Of a stretch of DNA of 28,374 nucleotides, positions 6,615 through 15,942 are shown piece by piece. Made by a program: the position numbers and the translations under genes. Numbering within the stretch: the stretch's first letter is position 1; each line of letters begins with the position of its first letter. The notes under the pieces are model-generated. The model worked only from the letters and a program-made list of their open reading frames with translations, was not told the origin of the DNA and did no database searches. The stretch spans positions 1-28,374 of the forward strand of contig NZ_QTYB01000024.1 in NCBI RefSeq assembly GCF_003461955.1, in the 5' to 3' direction. Origin of the DNA: Ruminococcus sp. AM36-2AA (GTDB taxonomy: Bacteria > Bacillota > Clostridia > Lachnospirales > Lachnospiraceae).

Positions 6615-9413
6615 ATGAAAGTTGTAAATGTAAGAATCAACGGTATGGAAAATCCTGTGGGATTTGATTTTGAAACCGTATGTGTATCGTGGAAAGTTCG
6701 TGAGACATCAGCCAGAAGACAGCAGAATGTAAAAATAGAGATAGCTTTGACAGAAGATTTTTCAGAGCTTCTCTGGACAAAAGAGGGAAAGAATCTTAAC
6801 AGTGCGGCGGAAAAACTGGAATTTGAGCAGAGTGCATATACAAGATATTATGTAAGAGTAACCGTTACCAGCGATGAGGGAGAGACTGCTGTTTCCAAGC
6901 CTGCATATTTTGAAACCGGAAAGATGGATGATCCATGGATGGGAAAATGGATCACAACAAAAAAAGAAGATACCTTTCACCCTCTCTTTATAAAGAATTT
7001 TGAAGTAAAGAAAAAACCTGCTTCAGCCAGACTTTATATTTGCGGTCTTGGACTTTTTGAGGCAAAATTAAATGGAAAAAAAATCGGGGAGGAAGTTCTG
7101 ACTCCTTATTACAGCAATTATCACGATGAAGAACAGTATCTTACATTTGATGTCATGGAAAATATCAAAAATATCGATAACCATACAGAAATGCAGGAAA
7201 CAGCAGAAAACCAGTTGGCTGTATCGCTGGGAAATGGCTGGTACAAAGGAAAATTTGGACTGAACAGCCAGAGCAATAATTTTGGTGATACCTTTAAGCT
7301 GATCGCGGAGCTTCGTCTGATCTATGAAGATGGGGAAATCCAGGTGATCGGAACAGATGAAACCTGGAACTATATTGGCTCTGGTGTGGAAGACGATGGA
7401 ATTTATGACGGTGAGATCATCAACCATCTGTTATGGGAAGAAAAAGAAAATCCGGCGAAACAGGCAGTTCTTACAGAGGCAGAAGGAAAACTGGTTTCCA
7501 GATACAGCCTTCCTGTAATGGAAATGGAAGATATGCCGGTAAAAGAAGTGATCCATACACCGGCAGGGGAAACAGTCCTGGATTTCGGACAGAATTTTGC
7601 CGGATATGTGACCTTCTGGAATCATCTCCCAAAAGGAAGCAAACTTATATTTGACCATGGCGAGATCCTTCAGGATGGCAATTTTTATAACGAAAATTAC
7701 CGTGCTGCAAAATCTCAGTTTGTATATGTATCCGATGGCAGGGAAGAGCTGGTACGTCCTTCCTTTACATATTTTGGATTCCGTTATGTGCGTGTGACAG
7801 GATGGCCGGGAGAAGTAAAAGCAGAAGAATTTACAGGAAAAGCAGTTTATTCAAAGATGGACAGGACCGGATATATGGAAACCGGCCATAAGGGAGTGAA
7901 CAGACTGTTCCTGAATGCACTGTGGGGACAGAAATCAAATTTTGTGGACTTTCCTACAGATTGCCCGCAGAGGGATGAAAGACTTGGCTGGACCGGGGAT
8001 GCTCAGGTATTTGTCGGAACAGCAAGTTTTAATATGGACACTGCAGCTTTTTATCAGAAATTCATCCACGACCTTCGAAATGAGCAGGTAAAATACGATG
8101 GAATCCTTCCGGGAGTGATTCCGGTACTTGATCCAAACGGACCGATCTTTTCCAGTGTATGGGGAGACATTGCCACATTCCTTCCAATGGTGGTTTATGA
8201 ACATTCAGGAAATACAGAAATGCTGAGATCCAGTTATCCGATGATGAAGGACTGGGTGGATAAGATCACCAGGGAAGACCAGGCAAGAGGACAGAAATAT
8301 CTTTATGATTTCGGAAATCAGCTGGGTGACTGGCTTGCACTTGACGGAAGAACCGAGCAGAGCATGGAAGGTGGAACAGATGCCTATTATATTGGCTCCA
8401 ACTACTATGCAATGTCTGTGCAGAAGACTGCAAAAGCAGCAGAAATCCTAGGATATCATGAGGATAAAAAATATTATGATGGTCTCTATCAGAAGATCAG
8501 AGAAGCGATCATCCGGGAATATTTTACAGAAACGGGACGTCTGGCAATTGATTCCCAGACTGGATATATTGTAGCTTTATATTCCGGGATCTACAGAGAA
8601 AAAGAAGCTGTTGTGGCAGGACTGAAAGCAAGATTTTACAAAGACTGCTACAAATTAAAGGGCGGATTTACAGGGGCACCGATCCTTTGCAGGGTTCTCG
8701 CCGAAAACGGATTCGAGGAAGACGCTTTTTATTTCCTTCTTCAGGAAGATTATCCGGGATGGATGCACTGCATCAATCTTGGAGCAACAACAATCTGGGA
8801 AAGATGGAATTCCGTTCTGGATGACGGGCATTTAAGCGGTACGATGATGAACTCCCTGAATCATTATTCTTATGGCTCTGTTGTGGAATATCTTTACAGA
8901 GATGTAGCAGGCTTAAAGGCACTGGAGCCTGGATTTAAGAAAGCGCTGATCACTCCTTTGATGAACGGAAAGCTGAAATATATGCATATGACCTATGATT
9001 CTGCTTATGGAGAATATAAGGTAGACTGGGAAATCCTGAAGAACGGGAAGGTAACAGTAGATATCCAGGTTCCATTTGGATGCAGTGCAGTGATCGGTCT
9101 GCCGTTTTATGAGGGCGAAGTTATGGAAGTGGAAGCTGGAAGCTATCATTATGAATATCGTCCCACAGAAGATCTTCGTCAGCGTTATAACAACAAAACC
9201 ATGTTTAAGGATATGATGCATGATCCGGAGGCAATGAAAGTGATCGAGAGAGTATCTCCAATGCTGATGTATTTCCTTTCTACCGGAAATCAGGATTATT
9301 TTTATGAGAGCATCCAGAGCCTGGAAAAACTGTTTTATATGGGATTTACCAGAGAAATCGTAGATAATCTCCGAACAGAGTTATCCAAGCTTCTTGATAT
9401 GGAGGAAGAATAA
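6615..9413 (+). CDS. GH78 alpha-L-rhamnosidase with C-terminal helical extension
   Basis: This 932-residue enzyme should hydrolyse terminal alpha-L-rhamnose from glycosides. It has no signal peptide, so it acts in the cytoplasm on imported substrate. N-terminal beta domains cover about 1-410, the (alpha/alpha)6 catalytic domain about 415-765 and a small beta domain about 770-850. The GH78 motif DCPQRDERLGWTGD lies near residue 449, with Glu455 in RDER as presumed general acid; Glu729 in GATTIWERW is the presumed general base. Residues 851-932 are an added, mainly helical and charged tail beyond the usual family end, of unknown role. GAGGAGAG 6 nt before ATG 6615 supports the start. Rhamnose-processing genes (rhaA, rhaB, rhaD) are not in the window. 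Confidence 0.93.
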   Translation: MKVVNVRINGMENPVGFDFETVCVSWKVRETSARRQQNVKIEIALTEDFSELLWTKEGKNLNSAAEKLEFEQSAYTRYYVRVTVTSDEGETAVSKPAYFETGKMDDPWMGKWITTKKEDTFHPLFIKNFEVKKKPASARLYICGLGLFEAKLNGKKIGEEVLTPYYSNYHDEEQYLTFDVMENIKNIDNHTEMQETAENQLAVSLGNGWYKGKFGLNSQSNNFGDTFKLIAELRLIYEDGEIQVIGTDETWNYIGSGVEDDGIYDGEIINHLLWEEKENPAKQAVLTEAEGKLVSRYSLPVMEMEDMPVKEVIHTPAGETVLDFGQNFAGYVTFWNHLPKGSKLIFDHGEILQDGNFYNENYRAAKSQFVYVSDGREELVRPSFTYFGFRYVRVTGWPGEVKAEEFTGKAVYSKMDRTGYMETGHKGVNRLFLNALWGQKSNFVDFPTDCPQRDERLGWTGDAQVFVGTASFNMDTAAFYQKFIHDLRNEQVKYDGILPGVIPVLDPNGPIFSSVWGDIATFLPMVVYEHSGNTEMLRSSYPMMKDWVDKITREDQARGQKYLYDFGNQLGDWLALDGRTEQSMEGGTDAYYIGSNYYAMSVQKTAKAAEILGYHEDKKYYDGLYQKIREAIIREYFTETGRLAIDSQTGYIVALYSGIYREKEAVVAGLKARFYKDCYKLKGGFTGAPILCRVLAENGFEEDAFYFLLQEDYPGWMHCINLGATTIWERWNSVLDDGHLSGTMMNSLNHYSYGSVVEYLYRDVAGLKALEPGFKKALITPLMNGKLKYMHMTYDSAYGEYKVDWEILKNGKVTVDIQVPFGCSAVIGLPFYEGEVMEVEAGSYHYEYRPTEDLRQRYNNKTMFKDMMHDPEAMKVIERVSPMLMYFLSTGNQDYFYESIQSLEKLFYMGFTREIVDNLRTELSKLLDMEEE

Positions 9414-9414
9414 A

Positions 9415-10284
9415 ATGGCGGATTTTTACAGAGCAGAAAAAGTAAACGACAGAATCACAGCGATAATAAGCTTCACAGGAGAGATCATGTATCTGGTAAA
9501 TGGATCGGAACGCTCCCTGCTGATCGATACCTGCGTGGGAGCAGGAAACCTTCGGGATTTTGTGGAAAGACTTACGGAAAAACCACTTACAGTGCTGCTT
9601 ACCCATGGCCACATCGATCATGCAATGGGAGCACCGGAATTCACCGGGAATGATGGAAAGCCTGAATGTGAGATCTACATGAACCATGCGGATACCGAAA
9701 TTTATCTGGGAATGAATTCCATAGAAAACAGAAAAGGATATGTACTGGCAGGACTTGGCGGCCAGATGCCGGAAGGACTGGAAGAGACATTTCTGCCGCC
9801 TGCACCGATGACATTTAAAGATCTGAAAGATGGTGACAGATTTGACCTGGGAGGGATTTCCGTGGAAACTTATGCCCTCCCGGGGCACACTCCGGGAACC
9901 ATGGTCATGCTGATCCCGGAAGAAAAGATCCTGATCCTTGGAGATGCCTGCAACAATGCTACCTTCCTTTTTGATAAAAATTCCCTTACTGTGGAAGAGT
10001 ACAGGGAAAATCTGATCCAGATCCAGAACAGACTGGAGGGACGTTTTGACACAACCTGTCTCTGTCATCATGTGATCTGGGCTTCCAAAGATATGATTCG
10101 CAGTGTGATCGAAGTCTGTGATACGATCATGAAGGATCAGGCAGATGATGTTCCATTTAACTTTATGGGGCAGCAGGCCTTTGTTGCAAAAAAGGCCAAT
10201 GAATATTTCAACCGTCTGGACGGCGGCGAAGGCAATATCATCTACAGCAAAGAAAAAATCCGCAAAAAAGAGGTGACACCATGA
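9415..10284 (+). CDS. Metallo-beta-lactamase-fold hydrolase
   Basis: This 289-residue cytoplasmic protein has the binuclear metal site of the fold: HGHIDH (His64, His66, Asp68, His69), His158 in LPGHTPGT, Asp177 in LGDACN and His218 or 219 in LCHHV. The family includes lactonases, thioesterases and glyoxalase-II-like enzymes, and the substrate is not evident. ATG 9415 is chosen over an ATG 21 nt upstream because GGAGGAAG at 9401-9408 is ideally spaced before it and the earlier start lies inside the rhamnosidase gene. It begins right after the rhamnosidase stop and overlaps the kinase gene by ATGA, so it is translationally tied to the glycoside pathway. It may open a ring or cleave an ester of the substrate or aglycone (inference). 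Confidence 0.88.
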   Translation: MADFYRAEKVNDRITAIISFTGEIMYLVNGSERSLLIDTCVGAGNLRDFVERLTEKPLTVLLTHGHIDHAMGAPEFTGNDGKPECEIYMNHADTEIYLGMNSIENRKGYVLAGLGGQMPEGLEETFLPPAPMTFKDLKDGDRFDLGGISVETYALPGHTPGTMVMLIPEEKILILGDACNNATFLFDKNSLTVEEYRENLIQIQNRLEGRFDTTCLCHHVIWASKDMIRSVIEVCDTIMKDQADDVPFNFMGQQAFVAKKANEYFNRLDGGEGNIIYSKEKIRKKEVTP

Positions 10285-11270
10285 ATTATCTGGCGATCGA
10301 TATAGGAGGAACATTTATCAAATATGCAGTGATCACAGAAAACTGTTCCATCCTGGAAAAAGACAAAACCCCTACAAAACAGGATTCTCTGGAAATATTT
10401 ATCCAGTCTCTGACAGAAATCTGTGACAGGATCAAAGGGCAGTATGAGATCGAGGGAATTGCCTTAAGCATGCCGGGGATCATTGATTCCAAAAGGGGTT
10501 TTATGTATACTGGTGGAAGCCTTTTCTGCATCAGCAATGTAAATATCGTGGAGATCCTGGAGAAAAAAACAGGGATTCCGGTGACAGTAGAAAACGATGC
10601 CAAATGTGCAGCGCTGGCTGAGATCTGGCAGGGCTCTTTAAAGGACTGCCAGAATGCCATCGTTGTTGTCTGCGGAACTGCAGTAGGTGGTGCTGTGATC
10701 GTTAACCGCGAAGTAGTAAGTGGAAAAAATTTCATGGCAGGGGAATTCAGCTATGTGATCACAGATAGTAAGGATGACTACAAAATGTCTAACAGCCTTG
10801 CAGAGACAGCCGGTGCCCAGGCACTGCTTAAAAGCGTATCAGAGGAAACCGGCATTCCTGTAGAAGAGTTAAACGGAGAAAAAGCGTTCTCCCTTGCGAA
10901 CCAGGGAAATGAAAAAGCTCTGGCAGGAATCCGGAATCATGCAAAAAAACTGGCCATCCATATCTACAACTGTCAGTACATGTTTGATCCGGAAAAGATC
11001 GCAGTAGGCGGCGGGATCAGTGAACAGCCTTTGCTTCTCCAGCTGATCCGTGAAGAGCTTTTAAAGATCAACGGCATGTATCCCTGGACGCTTCCGGTCC
11101 CGGAGGTGACAAGCTGCCGTTTTTACAATGACGCAAACCTGATCGGTGCCGTCTATGTACACATGAAAGCAAGAGAGAAAAAGATCAGTCTTGAAAAAGT
11201 AAATGAACTCATGGAATTACTTGAAAACCGAAGAGAGGGCGAATATTTGAGAGCCCTCCTTACAGAATAA
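10281..11270 (+). CDS. ROK-family sugar kinase, candidate beta-glucoside kinase
   Basis: This 329-residue protein has the ROK/actin-like kinase motifs: DIGGT at 7-11 for the phosphate loop, Asp106 in VENDAKCA as presumed catalytic base, and the CGTAVGGAVI segment near 136. The Cys-x-Cys-Gly-x2-Gly-Cys zinc motif of many ROK proteins is absent from the region after the Gly-Glu at about 154-155, so it belongs to the zinc-free type. There is no N-terminal helix-turn-helix, so it is an enzyme, not a ROK repressor. Klebsiella BglK, a ROK protein, phosphorylates cellobiose and other beta-glucosides at O6. With a phospho-glucosidase two genes downstream and no PTS nearby, that activity fits here; plain glucokinase is the alternative. 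ATGA overlap with the hydrolase. Confidence 0.88.
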   Translation: MNYLAIDIGGTFIKYAVITENCSILEKDKTPTKQDSLEIFIQSLTEICDRIKGQYEIEGIALSMPGIIDSKRGFMYTGGSLFCISNVNIVEILEKKTGIPVTVENDAKCAALAEIWQGSLKDCQNAIVVVCGTAVGGAVIVNREVVSGKNFMAGEFSYVITDSKDDYKMSNSLAETAGAQALLKSVSEETGIPVEELNGEKAFSLANQGNEKALAGIRNHAKKLAIHIYNCQYMFDPEKIAVGGGISEQPLLLQLIREELLKINGMYPWTLPVPEVTSCRFYNDANLIGAVYVHMKAREKKISLEKVNELMELLENRREGEYLRALLTE

Positions 11271-11282
11271 CGGGAGGTAATT

Positions 11283-13229
11283 ATGATCCGAAAATATCCA
11301 AACTTATGCAAACCGATCCAGATTGGCCGTGTAACATTTCGAAACCGTATGTTTTCTGCTCCGATGGGCGGAACAGATATTACAAACGACGGATGTATCG
11401 GCCCGAAATCTACAGCTTTTTATGAACTGAGAGGAAAAGGCGGTGCAGGTGCCGTAACAGTCAGCGAGTGTATGGTACATCCGAAAACCGATGGCTCCCA
11501 TGCCTATCATCTGGACACATCCATCCTGAATTCCCTGGCATCCGCAACTTATACTGCAGACGCCATCCGTCGTCACGGAGCCATACCGAGTATTGAACTT
11601 TCTCATTCCGGAATGTATGCAGGAACTTATATGACAGATAAATCCAGACAGAAATCCATGAACCAGTGGGGCCCGTCTGATACCGTCCGTCCAGATGGCG
11701 TGGAGGTAAAAGCCCTCACAAAAAAGCTGATCGACGAGATCGTAGCTTCCTATAAAGAGACCGCGTCCCTGGCAAAAAGGGCAGGCTTTGAGATGATCAT
11801 GGTACACGGCGGACATGGCTGGCTGATCAACCAGTTCCTTTCTCCGTATTTTAACAAACGTACCGATGAGTATGGCGGAAGCCTTGAAAACCGCTGCCGT
11901 TTTGCAGTAGAAGTTCTGAAGGCAGTGCGTGAAGGTGTGGGACCTGGATTCCCCATCGAGTTCCGTATGAGCGGTTCTGAACTTTTTGAAGGCGGCTACA
12001 CACTGGAAGACGGTGTGGAGATTGCAAAAGTTCTGGAGCCATATATTGATCTTCTTCACGTTTCCGCAGGAACTTATCAGAGAGGGTTCGGTGACACCCA
12101 TCCGTCCATGTTTAAAGACCACGGTTGCAATGTTTACCTTGCGGCTGAGATCAAGAAACATGTGGCCATTCCGGTTGCAACCATCGGTGGCCTGAACGAT
12201 CCTGCACAGATGGAGCAGATCATTGCAGAGGGAAAAGCCGATATCGTTTACATGGCAAGAGCACTTCTTGCAGATCCCTTCCTTCCAAGAAAAGTCATGG
12301 AAAACAGAGACGAGGAGATCGTTAAGTGCTTAAGATGTTTTACCTGCATGGCAGAAAGAGCGGCAACTTCCACAAGAAGATGTACCGTCAATCCGCTGAT
12401 CGGACGTGAGATGGAAGGGGATGAAGTACAGCCTGCACCTGCTAAGAAAAAAGTTCTGGTAGCAGGCGGCGGCCCGGGAGGTCTGTACGCAGCTTATACA
12501 GCGGCAAGAAGAGGCCATCAGGTCATTCTCTGTGAAAAAGAGGATACTCTGGGCGGAATCCTGAAAAGCGAGCAGGCCCTGCCATTTAAGCATGAGATGT
12601 ACGAGCTTGCAGGAACTTACGAGCTTCTTGCAAGAAAAGCAGGCGTGGAGATCCGTACATCCACACCGGTGACAAAAGAGTATGCGGAAAAAGAAAACGC
12701 AGATGCACTGATCATCGCGGCTGGTTCCAGACCGCTGGTACCTCCGATCCCGGGACTGAACGGCGACAATGTGGTGATCGTAAATAACTACTATAAAGAG
12801 AAAGAAAAAGTAGGAGATGAGGTAGTTGTCTTTGGCGGCGGCCTTGCAGGATGTGAGTGTGCCATCCACCTTGGAATGGAAGGGAAGAAAGTCCGCATTG
12901 TGGAGATGAGAGATGTTCTCGCACCGGATGCCAATGTAAGACACAGACCACTTCTTCTGAAAGAAATCGACAAATACGCGGAAGTTTACACAGGATACAA
13001 GGGCCTTGAGGTAACCGAAGAAGGTGTATGGTGTGAGGATAAAGAGGGCAAAAAGGTTCTGGTTCCCGGAAGCACCATCATCTGTGCCCTGGGCCAGAGA
13101 TCCAGAACCGACATTGTGGATGAGCTTCGTGACTGCGCGCCATATGTGGCGGTGATCGGTGATGCAAGCAGAGTTTCCACCATCACCAATGCAGTATACT
13201 GGGGCTATCACGCAGCGCTGGATATCTGA
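11283..13229 (+). CDS. OYE-family FMN/4Fe-4S/FAD ene-reductase
   Basis: This 648-residue protein has the three-part layout of 2,4-dienoyl-CoA reductase, BaiCD/BaiH and trimethylamine dehydrogenase. Residues 1 to about 335 form the FMN-binding TIM barrel (His175 and His178 in HGGHGW, then NKRTDEYGGSLENR). Cys349, Cys352, Cys355 and Cys367 are the probable 4Fe-4S ligands. Then come an FAD motif (VLVAGGGPGG at 391-400) and an NAD(P)H-type motif (VVVFGGGLAG near 515-525). These enzymes reduce activated C=C bonds with NAD(P)H; known anaerobic relatives act on enoates, bile acids and phenolics. GGGAGG lies 6-7 nt before ATG 11283. Placed between a kinase and a glycosidase, it may reduce the aglycone, though this is inference. 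The cluster has no other sign of fatty-acid metabolism. Confidence 0.92.
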   Translation: MIRKYPNLCKPIQIGRVTFRNRMFSAPMGGTDITNDGCIGPKSTAFYELRGKGGAGAVTVSECMVHPKTDGSHAYHLDTSILNSLASATYTADAIRRHGAIPSIELSHSGMYAGTYMTDKSRQKSMNQWGPSDTVRPDGVEVKALTKKLIDEIVASYKETASLAKRAGFEMIMVHGGHGWLINQFLSPYFNKRTDEYGGSLENRCRFAVEVLKAVREGVGPGFPIEFRMSGSELFEGGYTLEDGVEIAKVLEPYIDLLHVSAGTYQRGFGDTHPSMFKDHGCNVYLAAEIKKHVAIPVATIGGLNDPAQMEQIIAEGKADIVYMARALLADPFLPRKVMENRDEEIVKCLRCFTCMAERAATSTRRCTVNPLIGREMEGDEVQPAPAKKKVLVAGGGPGGLYAAYTAARRGHQVILCEKEDTLGGILKSEQALPFKHEMYELAGTYELLARKAGVEIRTSTPVTKEYAEKENADALIIAAGSRPLVPPIPGLNGDNVVIVNNYYKEKEKVGDEVVVFGGGLAGCECAIHLGMEGKKVRIVEMRDVLAPDANVRHRPLLLKEIDKYAEVYTGYKGLEVTEEGVWCEDKEGKKVLVPGSTIICALGQRSRTDIVDELRDCAPYVAVIGDASRVSTITNAVYWGYHAALDI

Positions 13230-13260
13230 TATCCGGCAGAGAGATATCCGATTTATATGA

Positions 13261-14676
<1,416 letters not shown>

Positions 14677-14681
14677 ATAAT

Positions 14682-14721
14682 AAAACTTCCGGGAGTATGT
14701 TGTCCAGCTCCCGGAAGTTTT
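14682..14721. terminator. Bidirectional rho-independent terminator
   Basis: A 14-bp perfect stem (AAAACTTCCGGGAG at 14682-14695, CTCCCGGAAGTTTT at 14708-14721) has a 12-nt loop. Runs of A on one side and T on the other let it serve both the GH1 gene and the convergent AraC remnant. Confidence 0.92.
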
Positions 14722-14736
14722 GATATTTAAGAAAAT

Positions 14737-15096
14737 TTATTTCTTCATATTCTCCCGTACCTTCGTAGGTGTGCACCCGAAGTGTTCCTGGAACATCCGG
14801 CGGAACAGCTTATAATTGGTGAAGCCGTGGCGTTCCAGGATCACATGCACGGGGGCTTTTGTGTTGATCAGATCTTTGTAAATGAAAGAAAGTCTGTATT
14901 CATTCTGATATTCCAGAAACGTAACCCCCATCTTTTTCTTAAAAAAACGACAGAAATATCCGGTCTGGAGATAAGCGACACCTGCGATCTCATCCAGGGA
15001 AATGGGCCTCTTATAATTTTCAGAAATATAATTCAGTACAAGGTTCAGCCGATCCAGATCTTTTTTCTGCTGGCTTAAATCACTTTGAAAAACTTT
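14737..15096 (-). pseudogene. AraC-family regulator remnant (DNA-binding domain only)
   Basis: The minus-strand frame from the stop at 15097-15099 to the stop at 14737 encodes about 119 residues that form a nearly complete AraC double helix-turn-helix: LNLVLNYISENYKRPISLDE, then AYLQTGYFCRFFKKKMGVTF, then VILERHGFTNYKLFRRMFQE and HFGCTPTKVREN. The roughly 180-residue sensor domain normally in front is absent. Upstream of it the sequence changes into an unrelated gene, with an in-frame stop and no start codon other than an internal ATG at 14931 that would yield only 64 residues. It was presumably the activator of the GH5/GH43 genes. A lone AraC DNA-binding domain could in theory still act if translated, but no start supports that. 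Confidence 0.88.
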
Positions 15097-15110
15097 TTAC
15101 AGTACCCTTA
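15097..15110. other. Deletion junction joining two truncated divergent genes
   Basis: Left of about 15097 the minus strand reads as an AraC domain; right of about 15111 the plus strand reads as GH5 (SQNGFDNGG onward). Both lack their 5' parts, which should lie here with a shared promoter region. No insertion-sequence end or long repeat is visible at the seam. A simple deletion, or an assembly collapse, would give this layout. Confidence 0.75.
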
Positions 15111-15941
15111 AGCCAGAACGGTTTTGACAACGGAGGCATCAGCGGTGTGTGCAAATGGGCACAGAATCCTGATGAAGTAGAGTTTGCATTAAGCGTTCTG
15201 GAACGTCTTGCAAAGAGATATGGAAACAGAAAAGGCCTGTTTGGAATCCAGCCGTTAAATGAGCCCATCACAGAAAATATGTGGGAAACCATGGATATCC
15301 AGAACCGTTATGCTCCGGCAGATCAGGAGATGGCAAAAGGCTCCGCACCGATCACAATGAAATTCCTGAGACAGTTTTATCTGGATGCCTACGACCGTAT
15401 CAGTGCCTATATGCCAAAAGATAAGTACGTTGTGATCCACGATGGCTTTGAACTGATGGAATGGAAAGATTTCATGCAGGAAGAGAAATATTCCAATGTG
15501 ATCCTGGATACCCATCAGTATCTCATGGTTGCGGAGGCCAGAGGATGCAGCCAGACTATTGAAGGCTATCTGAAATATATCAGAGAAGAACTGGAACCAC
15601 AGATCACAGAGATGGAAAAATATTTCCCGGTGATCTGCGGCGAGTGGTGTCTGTTTAACTCCCTTGCCTGCGGCTGTGACACAAAAGGCGGCCAGAGCGT
15701 GCTCAACGGAGTGGAAGGGAGCCGGCAGGAAAGCTTTTCACCGGAGAAGAAAAAAGAAATCTATGAAGCCCTTGCAAAGGCACAGCTGGAATTCTGGGAG
15801 AAAGGCAGCGGTTATTATTACTGGAGCTACAAGCTTCTGACTGATACGGTAAATACTCCCGGATGGATCGGATGGGACAGCTGGGATCTGGGAAGATGTT
15901 ATGACTTTGGCTGGTTTCCGGCTGATAAAGGAGGATGTTAA
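15111..15941 (+). pseudogene. GH5 glucanase, 5'-truncated
   Basis: About 276 codons match the C-terminal two-thirds of a GH5 exo-glucanase/cellulase-type barrel. The catalytic acid/base sits in GIQPLNEP and the nucleophile in VICGEWC. DTHQYL and a terminal GYYYWSYKLL stretch are also present. The first beta strands with the conserved Arg, and most of the His segment before SQNGFDNGG, are missing, roughly 100-130 residues. No ATG lies upstream in frame; the first possible start is GTG 15147, already inside the conserved barrel. The frame is otherwise intact, which suggests recent loss. The downstream GH43 gene begins 2 nt after its stop, so the two formed an operon; the GH43 gene may have lost its promoter too. 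Confidence 0.88.
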
Positions 15942-15942
15942 A

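Noticed and set aside
9346..10314. Open frame of 322 codons on the minus strand opposite the metallo-beta-lactamase-fold gene
   Set aside because: The plus strand has a full metal-binding motif set and a good ribosome binding site; the antisense product is Cys/His/Phe-rich without motifs.
15147..15941. GH5 as an intact short gene starting at GTG 15147
   Set aside because: The GTG lies inside the conserved barrel, GH5-like sequence (SQNGFDNGG) continues upstream of it, and essential early strands are missing. The GGAGG at 15132-15136 encodes part of that conserved segment and is probably coincidental.
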